7,513 bases of DNA from Pseudomonadota bacterium (GTDB lineage: Bacteria > Pseudomonadota > Alphaproteobacteria > Caulobacterales > Caulobacteraceae). The DNA lies in contig JAEXJH010000580.1 of the NCBI GenBank assembly GCA_023445955.1, positions 1 through 7,513 of the forward strand, written 5' to 3'. The position numbers and the translations under genes were made by a program. The notes below the pieces were generated by a model that was given only the letters and a program-made list of their open reading frames with translations, did not search any database and was not told where the DNA came from. This document shows positions 1-5,525 of the stretch, piece by piece (position 1 is the stretch's first letter; each line of letters opens with the position of its first letter).

Positions 1-8
1 TTCGTGGC

Positions 9-13
9 GGGAG
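9..13 (+). promoter_or_regulatory. Ribosome binding site of the lipoprotein gene
   Basis: GGGAG lies five bases before the ATG at 19. It favours that ATG over the in-frame GTG at 4, which would add five residues ahead of the basic start of the signal peptide and has too little sequence before it in the window to judge. Confidence 0.6.
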
Positions 14-18
14 ATCCC

Positions 19-504
19 ATGCGTACCTGGCGGCTGTCGCTTCTTGCCCTTGCTCTGGCCGCGACAGCCGCCTGCCATGACAAGACGTCGAAAGACGCCA
101 AGCCGCCGGAAAAGCCGGCCGCGGTCACGCCCGCTCGAACCGAACTGGTCTCGATCGCCTGGCGCCCCGAAAACCCCAACCAGAACTTCCAGTCCTTCGA
201 ATTGCAGCTGACCGGGGCCGAGATCGTCTCCGTCTGCAACAAGCCGCCCGGTTGGGTCTTCGAAAGCGCTGGGACCAGGATCAAAGGCTACGCCACGGTC
301 GGCGCGGGCTTTATCAGCGTCGAGCACCTGGGTGACCTTCAGAGCCTCTTCCTGATCCGGACCCAGGCTGGCCAGACCGTGGGCGTGACCGGCAAGGTGC
401 TGACGGGCGTCTATGCCGACGACGGCGGCCAGAGCGAACTGGCGGCGACGCCGGCGCTGCTGCGGACCGAGCCGGCGGCGCAGTGCCCGCCGGCTAAGGG
501 GTAG
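19..504 (+). CDS. Small putative envelope lipoprotein, function unknown
   Basis: The gene encodes 161 residues from the ATG at 19. The N-terminus is a short secretion signal: basic residues R2 and R5, a Leu/Ala-rich core (about 6-17), then ATAAC ending in Cys19. This resembles a lipobox but has Thr instead of Leu at -3, so lipidation at Cys19 is likely rather than certain. A Lys/Pro/Ala-rich linker follows (about 21-40), typical of a tether between membrane and folded domain. The core (about 43-152) alternates short polar and hydrophobic stretches and looks mostly beta. Besides Cys19 there are two cysteines, Cys73 and Cys156, which could form a disulfide. I do not recognise the family and assign no function. 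An export signal and periplasmic or outer-membrane location are inferred from the N-terminus alone. The last 11 bases overlap the end of the convergent transporter gene, so neither gene has room for its own terminator between them. The true start could also be the GTG at 4. Confidence 0.75.
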   Translation: MRTWRLSLLALALAATAACHDKTSKDAKPPEKPAAVTPARTELVSIAWRPENPNQNFQSFELQLTGAEIVSVCNKPPGWVFESAGTRIKGYATVGAGFISVEHLGDLQSLFLIRTQAGQTVGVTGKVLTGVYADDGGQSELAATPALLRTEPAAQCPPAKG

Positions 505-1405
505 CGGTCTCGGTCACCGCTTCCGCCGATCGGCCACGCTTTTCGGTCAGGGCCACCAGCGCCACGCCGACCATGGTCGCACCGCCGCCGATCAGCAGTT
601 GCAGCGTCAACTTGTCGCCCAGGAACAGGATGCCGATCGAGCACGAGACCAGCGGCGTCAACAGGAAGTAAGGCGTCACGCGCCCGGCCTCGCGCCGCTG
701 GACCAGCCAGAACAGCAGCGCGCTGGCCCCGATGGTCGAGACCACGCCGGCGAACAGCACACAGGCCCAGGCGATCGGGGGAGCAGCCTGCATCTTGGCG
801 ACCTGATCGGTCTCGAACAGGGCCGACATGGTCAGCAGCACCGGCGCGGCGACCAGGGCGGTCATGCCCTGCAGCTTCAGCGGCTTGATGCCCGGCGTCT
901 TGCGCACCAGCACGGTGGCGACCGCCCAGCAGGCGCTGGCCAAGACGATCAGCACGATCGCCGGCAAGTCGCCCGCCGCATGCGGATCCAGGCTCATCCA
1001 GGCCACGCCGATGAAGGCTACAGCTAGGCCCGCCACGGCCGGCGGCCGCATGGTCTCGCCCAGCATCCGCCAGGCGAAGAGGGCCGTAAACGGGATCCAC
1101 AATTGGCTGGCCACGACCAGCGGGCTCAGCGCGCCGGCCATGCTGAAGGCGACATAGATGACGCCGAAATGGATCGGCCCGGTCAACAGCACGATGGCCA
1201 GCAACCGTCGGGGCTCGGGGAACGGAGGCTTGATGAACGGGAACAGGAACGCCAGCGCCGAGGCGAAGCGCAGGCCGCCCATCAGCATCGGCGGCAGATA
1301 GTGCGTCGCCACCTTGGCGGCGGCGTTGTTGATCCCCCAGGTCAGGATGATCCCCAGGATGGCGAGATATTCCACGGCCGTCAGGGGGGAGGACTTGGAG
1401 GACAT
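494..1405 (-). CDS. EamA/DMT-family transporter, probably cotranscribed with bioA
   Basis: The product is 303 residues, the usual size of a ten-helix drug/metabolite transporter with two EamA repeats. Hydrophobic segments lie at roughly 11-30, 39-58, 68-89, 93-114, 122-138, 147-166, 178-197, 210-232, 244-262 and 268-287. The second helix of repeat 1 carries the common RFASALAFL-type sequence, and there is a family-like ITLTWGIN-type start of repeat 1 (about 18-26). The C-terminal tail (about 288-303) is polar, giving an inner-membrane protein. The gene begins 32 bases after the bioA stop on the same strand with no hairpin between, so the two probably form one transcript. E. coli YigM, another DMT-superfamily protein, takes up biotin, so transport of biotin or a related compound is a reasonable guess from context; the sequence alone does not give the substrate. 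The ATG at 1405 has no clear Shine-Dalgarno. An in-frame TTG at 1441-1439 overlaps the bioA TGA and would add 12 residues by translational coupling. The 3' end overlaps the convergent lipoprotein gene by 11 bases. Confidence 0.88.
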   Translation of the reverse strand: MSSKSSPLTAVEYLAILGIILTWGINNAAAKVATHYLPPMLMGGLRFASALAFLFPFIKPPFPEPRRLLAIVLLTGPIHFGVIYVAFSMAGALSPLVVASQLWIPFTALFAWRMLGETMRPPAVAGLAVAFIGVAWMSLDPHAAGDLPAIVLIVLASACWAVATVLVRKTPGIKPLKLQGMTALVAAPVLLTMSALFETDQVAKMQAAPPIAWACVLFAGVVSTIGASALLFWLVQRREAGRVTPYFLLTPLVSCSIGILFLGDKLTLQLLIGGGATMVGVALVALTEKRGRSAEAVTETATP

Positions 1406-1437
1406 GCCCGGGCTTGGATCAGACCCCGCCTGGAAAA

Positions 1438-2700
1438 TCAATTCACGCCTACGACCTTGCGCACCGCGGCGGTCAGCAGGGCGAGGTCCGCATCCGGCGT
1501 CATGAAGGCCGGGGTGAGATAGACCAGCTTGCCCATCGGGCGGATCCAGACGCCCAGTTCGGCGAAGCGCGCGCAGAGATCGCTGACCGCCACCGGCGCC
1601 TCGAACTCGACGATGCCGATCGCGCCCAGGGTCCTGACATCGACGACGCCTTTTCCGGTCCGACACGGCTCCAGCCCCTTGGCCAAAGCCGCCGAGACCC
1701 GCGCTACGTCCGCCGCCCAGCGCCCGTCTTCGAACAGGTCCAGCGAGGCGTTGGCGGCTGCGCAGGCCAAGGGGTTGGCCATGTAGGTCGGGCCGTGCAT
1801 CAGAGCCGCGCCCGCATCGTCGGACCAGAAGGCCTCGAACACCTTGCGCGAGGCGACCGCCGCCGACAGCGGCAGGGTGCCGCCGGTCAGGGCCTTGGAC
1901 AGGGTGACGATGTCGGGCTCGATCCCCGCCGCCTGCATGGCGAACAGGGTCCCGGTGCGGCCAAAGCCGGTGAAGATCTCGTCGAAGATCAGCAGCACGC
2001 CGTGCTTGTCGGCTAGCCCTCGCAAGGTCCGCAGCACCGCCGGCGAGTGCAGCAGCATCCCGCCCGCGCCCTGGACCAGCGGCTCGATCAGGATCGCCGC
2101 GATCTCGTGGCCGCGCTGGGCCAGCAGCGCATCCAGCGCCGCTTCGCTGTCCGGGTCGCGCGGCAGGTCGGCGATCACCTGGTCAGGCATGACGCCGGCG
2201 AACAGGCTGTGCATGCCCTCCTCCGGATCGCAGACCGTCATCGTCGCCAGGGTGTCGCCGTGATAGCCGCCCCGGAAGGCCAGAAACTTGGTCCGTCCCT
2301 TCACCCCGCGATTGATCTGGAACTGCAGCGCCATTTTCATGGCGATCTCGACCGAGACTGAGCCGCTCTCGGCGAAGAACACGTGATCCAGCTCACCCGG
2401 CAGCAGCTTCGCCAGCCGCGCCGCCAGACGATAGGCCGGCTCGTGCGCCAGGCCGCCGAACATCACATGCGGCATGGTCTCGACCTGCTTCCGCAAGGCG
2501 TCGGCGATGTGGGGATGGTTGTAGCCGTGGCAGGCCGTCCACCACGAGGCCAGGCCGTCGACCAGCTCGCGCCCATCGGCCAGCACCAGCCGCGAACCTC
2601 GCGTCGCCACCACCGGCAGCGGCGGCCGCGCGGTCTTCATCTGGCAGTACGGACGCCAGACATGCGGCGCGCCGGCGCTCAGCCAGTCGGGATCGGTCAT
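1438..2700 (-). CDS. bioA: Adenosylmethionine-8-amino-7-oxononanoate aminotransferase (DAPA synthase)
   Basis: BioA transfers the amino group of S-adenosylmethionine to KAPA (8-amino-7-oxononanoate), giving 7,8-diaminopelargonic acid, the third step of biotin ring assembly, in the cytoplasm with PLP. The 420-residue protein matches E. coli BioA (429) along its whole length. Visible signatures are VWRPY near the start (Tyr18), the substrate-site Trp pair in ASWW (53-54) followed by HGYNHP, the PLP-phosphate loop ESGSVSVE (111-118), GYHGDT (145-150), FDEIFTGFGRTG (Asp240 facing the pyridine nitrogen), TLSKALTGG with PLP lysine Lys269, MHGPTYMANP, and GVWIRPMGK with the carboxylate-binding Arg387. 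The WW/HGYNHP and VWIRP elements separate BioA from ornithine- or GABA-type aminotransferases. The start at 2700 is fixed by homology and by a GGAA-type ribosome site eight bases upstream. The reading frame stays open far upstream through bioF, but that part has no BioA similarity. It is transcribed divergently from bioF and followed by the EamA gene. Confidence 0.97.
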   Translation of the reverse strand: MTDPDWLSAGAPHVWRPYCQMKTARPPLPVVATRGSRLVLADGRELVDGLASWWTACHGYNHPHIADALRKQVETMPHVMFGGLAHEPAYRLAARLAKLLPGELDHVFFAESGSVSVEIAMKMALQFQINRGVKGRTKFLAFRGGYHGDTLATMTVCDPEEGMHSLFAGVMPDQVIADLPRDPDSEAALDALLAQRGHEIAAILIEPLVQGAGGMLLHSPAVLRTLRGLADKHGVLLIFDEIFTGFGRTGTLFAMQAAGIEPDIVTLSKALTGGTLPLSAAVASRKVFEAFWSDDAGAALMHGPTYMANPLACAAANASLDLFEDGRWAADVARVSAALAKGLEPCRTGKGVVDVRTLGAIGIVEFEAPVAVSDLCARFAELGVWIRPMGKLVYLTPAFMTPDADLALLTAAVRKVVGVN

Positions 2701-2772
2701 GACGGTTTCCGTTTGCGGACTCGGGGCGCCTTGCCTATGCCCCCGCTTCGGCCGCCGCAAACGGGAAACGAC
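2701..2772. promoter_or_regulatory. Divergent bioA / bioF control region
   Basis: These 72 bases are all that separates the two start codons, so both promoters and any operator must lie here or inside the genes. TTGCGG occurs once in each direction: 2713-2718 on the plus strand and 2760-2755 on the minus strand. Each is about 16-18 bases from a shared AT-richer centre around 2735-2740 (CTATGC on plus, GCATAG on minus). This fits two weak, overlapping, divergent sigma-70-type promoters, each with a leader of roughly 25 bases. A GACTC (2718-2722) is a GANTC site, the target of the CcrM cell-cycle methylase in Caulobacter. I find neither the BirA-type operator (TTGTAAACC half-sites) nor the BioR-type TTATMKATAA box. 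The promoter assignment is inferred from position and weak matches. Confidence 0.55.
2705..2769. repeat. Inverted repeat spanning the two biotin-gene leaders
   Basis: The left arm is GTTTCCGTTTGCGG (2705-2718). The right arm is CCGCAAACGGGAAAC (2755-2769), its reverse complement except for one extra base. The arms are 36 bases apart and centred midway between the two start codons. Read toward each gene, the sequence before the ATG is therefore the same: CCGCAAACGG(G)AAAC, ending four bases before bioA and three before bioF. Each arm holds the ribosome site of one gene and a possible -35 of the other. It could be an operator for a biotin regulator, a duplicated translation leader, or both. The repeat itself is directly visible; its role is not. 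Confidence 0.8.
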
Positions 2773-3915
2773 ATGCAGAGCCTCGACGCCTTCGCCGGCG
2801 AGAAGCTGGCGGCCCTGGAGGCCAAGAGCCTGCGCCGCCGCCTCAAGCCCACCCGCCGCCACGACGGCGCCGTGGTCGAGCGCGACGGCCGGCGGCTGAT
2901 CTCGTTCTCGTGCAACGACTATCTGGGGCTGTCGCAGCACCCCGCCGTTCGCGCGGCTGCGGCCGAGGCGGCGCTGAACTACGGCGCGGGCGCGGCGGCT
3001 TCGCGGTTGGTCACCGGCGACCATCCGCTGCTGTCGGACCTGGAAAAGCGCCTGGCCCGCCTGAAGGGAACCGAGGCGGCGTGCGTGTTCGGCTCGGGCT
3101 ATCTCGCCAACACCGGCACGATCCCGACGCTGGTCGGCCCCGGCGACGCGATCTTCGTCGACGCCCTGGCCCACGCCTGCATCTGGAGCGGCGCGCAGCT
3201 TTCCGGCGCCAAGGTCATCAAGTTCGCCCACAACGATGTCGAGGACCTGGCGCGCCTGCTGAAGGCCGAACGCCCCTTCGCCCGTCGCGCCCTGGTCGCC
3301 ACCGACGGCGTGTTCTCGATGGACGGCGACATCGCGCCGCTGGATGAACTGGCGGCCCTCTGCGCCGAGCACGACGCCTGGCTGCTCAGCGACGACGCCC
3401 ACGGGGTCGGGGTTCTGGCGGAAGGCCGAGGCTCGGCCGCCCTGTTCCCGCGCGCCGACATCCCGCTGCAGATGGGCACCCTGTCCAAGGCGCTGGGCTC
3501 GTACGGCGGCTATGTCTGCGGCTCGCAGGCGGTGATCGATCTCCTGAAGACCCGCGCCCGCACCCTTGTCTACGCCACGGGCCTGCCGCCCGCCTCTGCC
3601 GCCGCGGCCCTAGCGGCGCTGGACCTGATCGAGGCGGAGCCCAGCCTGACTGAAGCGCCATTGGCCAAGGCTCTCCTCTTCACCCAACGCCTTGGCCTAC
3701 CCGACGCCGTGAGCCCGATCGTGCCGGTGATCATGGGCGACGCCGACTCCGCCCTCGCCGCCTCCGCCGCGCTGGAGGCGCAAGGCTTCCTGGTCGTCGC
3801 CATCCGCCCGCCGACGGTGCCCGAAGGTACGGCCCGCCTGCGCGTGGCCTTCAGCGCCGAACACGCCGACGCGGATGTGATCCGGCTGGCCGAAGCCGTG
3901 GCGGCGCTGCGATGA
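2773..3915 (+). CDS. bioF: 8-amino-7-oxononanoate synthase (KAPA synthase)
   Basis: BioF is a PLP-dependent alpha-oxoamine synthase. It condenses L-alanine with a pimeloyl thioester, with loss of CO2, to make KAPA, the substrate of BioA. The protein has 380 residues (E. coli 384). Seen in order: SFSCNDYLGLSQHP (45-57), the GAGAAASRLVTGDH stretch (71-84), ACVFGSGYLANTGT (103-115), His134 that stacks on the cofactor, the FSMDGD motif (181-186), SDDAHGVG (206-213) with Asp208 and His210, TLSKALGSYGG with PLP lysine Lys239, and the C-terminal IRPPTVPEGTARLRV (344-358) that closes the active site. The C-terminal RPPTVP signature is typical of BioF rather than KBL, HemA or SPT relatives. I chose the ATG at 2773 because GGGA stands six bases before it and the protein begins like other BioF. 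An in-frame ATG at 2737 would add 12 unrelated residues. It overlaps bioD by four bases (ATGA), so the pair is translationally coupled. Confidence 0.97.
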   Translation: MQSLDAFAGEKLAALEAKSLRRRLKPTRRHDGAVVERDGRRLISFSCNDYLGLSQHPAVRAAAAEAALNYGAGAAASRLVTGDHPLLSDLEKRLARLKGTEAACVFGSGYLANTGTIPTLVGPGDAIFVDALAHACIWSGAQLSGAKVIKFAHNDVEDLARLLKAERPFARRALVATDGVFSMDGDIAPLDELAALCAEHDAWLLSDDAHGVGVLAEGRGSAALFPRADIPLQMGTLSKALGSYGGYVCGSQAVIDLLKTRARTLVYATGLPPASAAAALAALDLIEAEPSLTEAPLAKALLFTQRLGLPDAVSPIVPVIMGDADSALAASAALEAQGFLVVAIRPPTVPEGTARLRVAFSAEHADADVIRLAEAVAALR

Positions 3916-4568
3916 AAGCCCTTTTCGTCGCCGGAACCGGCACCGACCTCGGCAAGACCCACATCGCCTGCGCCCTGCTCCGCGCCGCCCGGGCGCGCGG
4001 CCTCACGGTCGACGCCTTCAAGCCCGTGATCAGCGGCTTCGATCCCGACACGCCCGAGACCAGCGACCCCGCGCGTTTGGCGGCCGCGCTGGGCCGTCCG
4101 GACGCCTGGCGCCAGGTCTCGCCCCGCCGATATCTCGCGCCCCTGGCTCCGAACCTGGCCGCGCGGCTGGAGGGCGACACGCTGTTGATGGCCGACCTGA
4201 TCGCCGACTGCCGGGCTTGGCTGGACAGCCGCGACACCGACCTCGCCCTTGTCGAAGGCGCCGGCGGGATCATGTCACCGATGACCGACGACGCGACGAA
4301 CCTGGACCTGATGGCCGCGCTCGCCCTGCCCGTCCTGCTGGTCGCCGGCAGCTACCTGGGCACGGCCAGCCACCTGCTGACCGCCTTAGAGGTCCTGCGG
4401 GCGCGCAACCTAACAGTCGCCGCCATCGTGATCAGCGAAAGCCTCGACGGTCCGGATCTCGACCAGACCGTCGAGATGCTGCGCGCCTTCGAACGCCAGA
4501 CGCCGATCCTCGTCGCTCCACGCGATCCAGCGTGGGAAGCGACCGAACTCGCCGCCCTACTTCTCTAG
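3912..4568 (+). CDS. bioD: Dethiobiotin synthetase
   Basis: BioD closes the ureido ring: DAPA + CO2 + nucleoside triphosphate to dethiobiotin, in the cytoplasm. The 218-residue protein (E. coli 225) begins with the P-loop GTGTDLGKT (8-16; Lys15 and Thr16), has FKPVISG with the substrate/phosphate lysine Lys37, and LVEGAGGIMSP (113-123) with the Mg-binding Glu115. VAGSYLGTASHLLTALE (144-160) matches the conserved helix start of the family. The part that reads the nucleotide base is unusual: the Val-Ala-Asn element of E. coli is replaced by VIS at about 173-175, and the GEIPW-like loop near the C-terminus by LVAPRDPAW (200-208). The family assignment is firm, but the preferred nucleotide is open. 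The start overlaps the bioF stop by ATGA, making a two-gene operon. The last 12 bases overlap the convergent dehydrogenase gene. Leu159 is encoded by TTA, a rare codon in this GC-rich sequence. Confidence 0.96.
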   Translation: MKALFVAGTGTDLGKTHIACALLRAARARGLTVDAFKPVISGFDPDTPETSDPARLAAALGRPDAWRQVSPRRYLAPLAPNLAARLEGDTLLMADLIADCRAWLDSRDTDLALVEGAGGIMSPMTDDATNLDLMAALALPVLLVAGSYLGTASHLLTALEVLRARNLTVAAIVISESLDGPDLDQTVEMLRAFERQTPILVAPRDPAWEATELAALLL

Positions 4569-5411
4569 TCGCGCCACCAGGCTGGAGGTGTCCCAGCGGT
4601 TGCCGCCCATGGCCTGCACCTCAGCATAGAACTGGTCGATCAGGGCGGTGGCCGGCAGCTTGGCGCCGTTCGAGCGGGCTTCGTCCAAGGCGATGCCCAG
4701 ATCCTTGCGCATCCAGTCGACTGCGAAGCCGAAGTCGAACTTGCCCTGGTCCATGGTCGGCCAGCGGTTCTCCATCTGCCACGACTGCGCCGCGCCCTTG
4801 GAGATGGCGGCCAGCACGTCTTCCGTCGGCAGGCCCGAGCGCTTGGCGAAGTGCAGCGCCTCGGCCACGCCCTGGACGACGCCGGCGATGGCGATCTGGT
4901 TGCACATCTTGGTCAGCTGACCCGAGCCCACCTCGCCCATGCGGCGCACCGCCTTGGCGTAGACCTCGATCACCGGCAGCACATGGTCATAGGCCGCCTG
5001 ATCGGCGCCGACCATGATGGTCAGCTGGCCGTTCTCAGCGCCCGCCTGGCCGCCCGAGACCGGGGCGTCGACGAAGGCGCAGCCTTTATCGGCCAGGAGC
5101 TCAGCCATTTCGTGGGCGACCTTGGCCGAGGTGGTGGTGTGGTCGACGACCGTGGTCCCTGCCGAAAGGGCCGGCAGAGCCTGCGCCACGACGTCGCGGA
5201 GATCGTCGTCATTGCCAACGCACAGCAGCACGACCTCGGCGCCGGCGACGGCTTCAGGAATGGCGTCGAACGCCGCGCCGCCATGCTTTTCGGCCCATTT
5301 GCGGGCCTTTTCGGCGGTGCGGTTGTAGACGGCGACCTCGTGGCCGGCGGCCTTCAGGTGGCCCGCCATCGGAAAGCCCATCACGCCCAGGCCGATAAAC
5401 GCCGTCTTCAT
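4557..5411 (-). CDS. Beta-hydroxyacid dehydrogenase (HIBADH / tartronate semialdehyde reductase family)
   Basis: This is a 284-residue NAD(P)-dependent oxidoreductase that interconverts a short beta-hydroxyacid and its semialdehyde or keto form. The Rossmann start is complete: FIGLGVMGFPMAGHL (5-19). The substrate loop DAPVSGGQAGAENGQL (115-130) is a hallmark of the family. GQLTKMCNQ gives the catalytic Lys168 and the supporting Asn171, and KDLGIA (236-241) has the second conserved lysine. The N-terminal half (about 1-160) binds the cofactor and the helical C-terminal half completes the site. NRT at 30-32 after the second strand suggests NADP rather than NAD, but this is inference. Candidate substrates are tartronate semialdehyde, 3-hydroxyisobutyrate, glyoxylate or succinic semialdehyde; neighbouring genes do not decide. 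The ATG at 5411 has an AAGGAG ribosome site seven bases upstream (minus strand, 5424-5419). It ends 12 bases inside bioD, convergently, so it is not part of the biotin operon. Confidence 0.93.
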   Translation of the reverse strand: MKTAFIGLGVMGFPMAGHLKAAGHEVAVYNRTAEKARKWAEKHGGAAFDAIPEAVAGAEVVLLCVGNDDDLRDVVAQALPALSAGTTVVDHTTTSAKVAHEMAELLADKGCAFVDAPVSGGQAGAENGQLTIMVGADQAAYDHVLPVIEVYAKAVRRMGEVGSGQLTKMCNQIAIAGVVQGVAEALHFAKRSGLPTEDVLAAISKGAAQSWQMENRWPTMDQGKFDFGFAVDWMRKDLGIALDEARSNGAKLPATALIDQFYAEVQAMGGNRWDTSSLVARLEK

Positions 5412-5436
5412 GCCGCTGCTCCTTGCCGAGGAGCCC

Positions 5437-5466
5437 GGATTACGCGTCCGGCGACGGCTTCGGCAA
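5437..5466 (-). promoter_or_regulatory. Possible promoter of the dehydrogenase gene
   Basis: On the minus strand TTGCCG (5466-5461) and TAATCC (5442-5437) are separated by 18 bases and would start transcription roughly 20 bases before the ribosome site. The -10 resembles the TA-centred element of alphaproteobacterial housekeeping promoters only in part. This is a position-based guess. Confidence 0.3.
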
Positions 5467-5473
5467 CCCCATC

Positions 5474-5520
5474 TTAACGACCTTTAGGCAGGTTGCGGCT
5501 TCATGGTTAAGCAGGCTTAA
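5474..5520. promoter_or_regulatory. CtrA-like TTAA boxes upstream of motB
   Basis: Three TTAA words occur in 47 bases of an otherwise GC-rich stretch: TTAAC at 5474-5478, ATGGTTAA at 5503-5510 (TTAACCAT on the minus strand) and TTAA at 5517-5520. The last two are separated by six bases, one short of the TTAA-N7-TTAAC consensus of the Caulobacter cell-cycle regulator CtrA. TTAACCAT matches the described CtrA half-site. The final box ends only five bases before the motB ATG, so binding there would cover the transcription or translation start rather than a -35 region. Regulation by CtrA is inferred from motif and gene type. No sigma-54 (GG-N10-GC) flagellar promoter fits here. Confidence 0.5.
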
Positions 5521-5525
5521 GCACG

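Noticed and set aside
411..1100. Open frames in both directions over the transporter gene
   Set aside because: They are Arg/Gly/Ala-rich shadows, while the minus-strand transporter frame alone gives membrane helices.
1406..1666. N-terminal extension of the EamA transporter by 87 residues
   Set aside because: It is Arg-rich, lies inside bioA in another frame, and resembles no transporter domain. A short TTG-start extension (to 1441) remains possible and is noted with the gene.
2383..2772. N-terminal extension of bioF by 130 residues
   Set aside because: It lies antisense to bioA, is rich in Arg/Gln/His as shadow frames are here, and BioF similarity begins only at the ATG at 2773.
2701..2772. 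BirA-type or BioR-type biotin operator
   Set aside because: No TTGTAAACC / GGTTTACAA half-sites and no TTATMKATAA-like box is present; the inverted repeat here has a different sequence.
1438..3402. Very long open frame giving a 654-residue bioA product
   Set aside because: The part beyond 2700 runs antisense through bioF and has no BioA similarity; it is open only because of high GC content. The true start is the ATG at 2700.
4217..5017. 266-residue plus-strand open frame across bioD and the dehydrogenase gene
   Set aside because: Its composition is almost entirely Arg/Pro/Ser/Ala without domains, and it overlaps two well-supported genes on both strands.
5412..5525. Sigma-54 flagellar promoter before motB
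   Set aside because: GGCA (5487-5490) and TTGC (5493-5496) are only two bases apart, so the GG-N10-GC spacing of sigma-54 promoters is not met.
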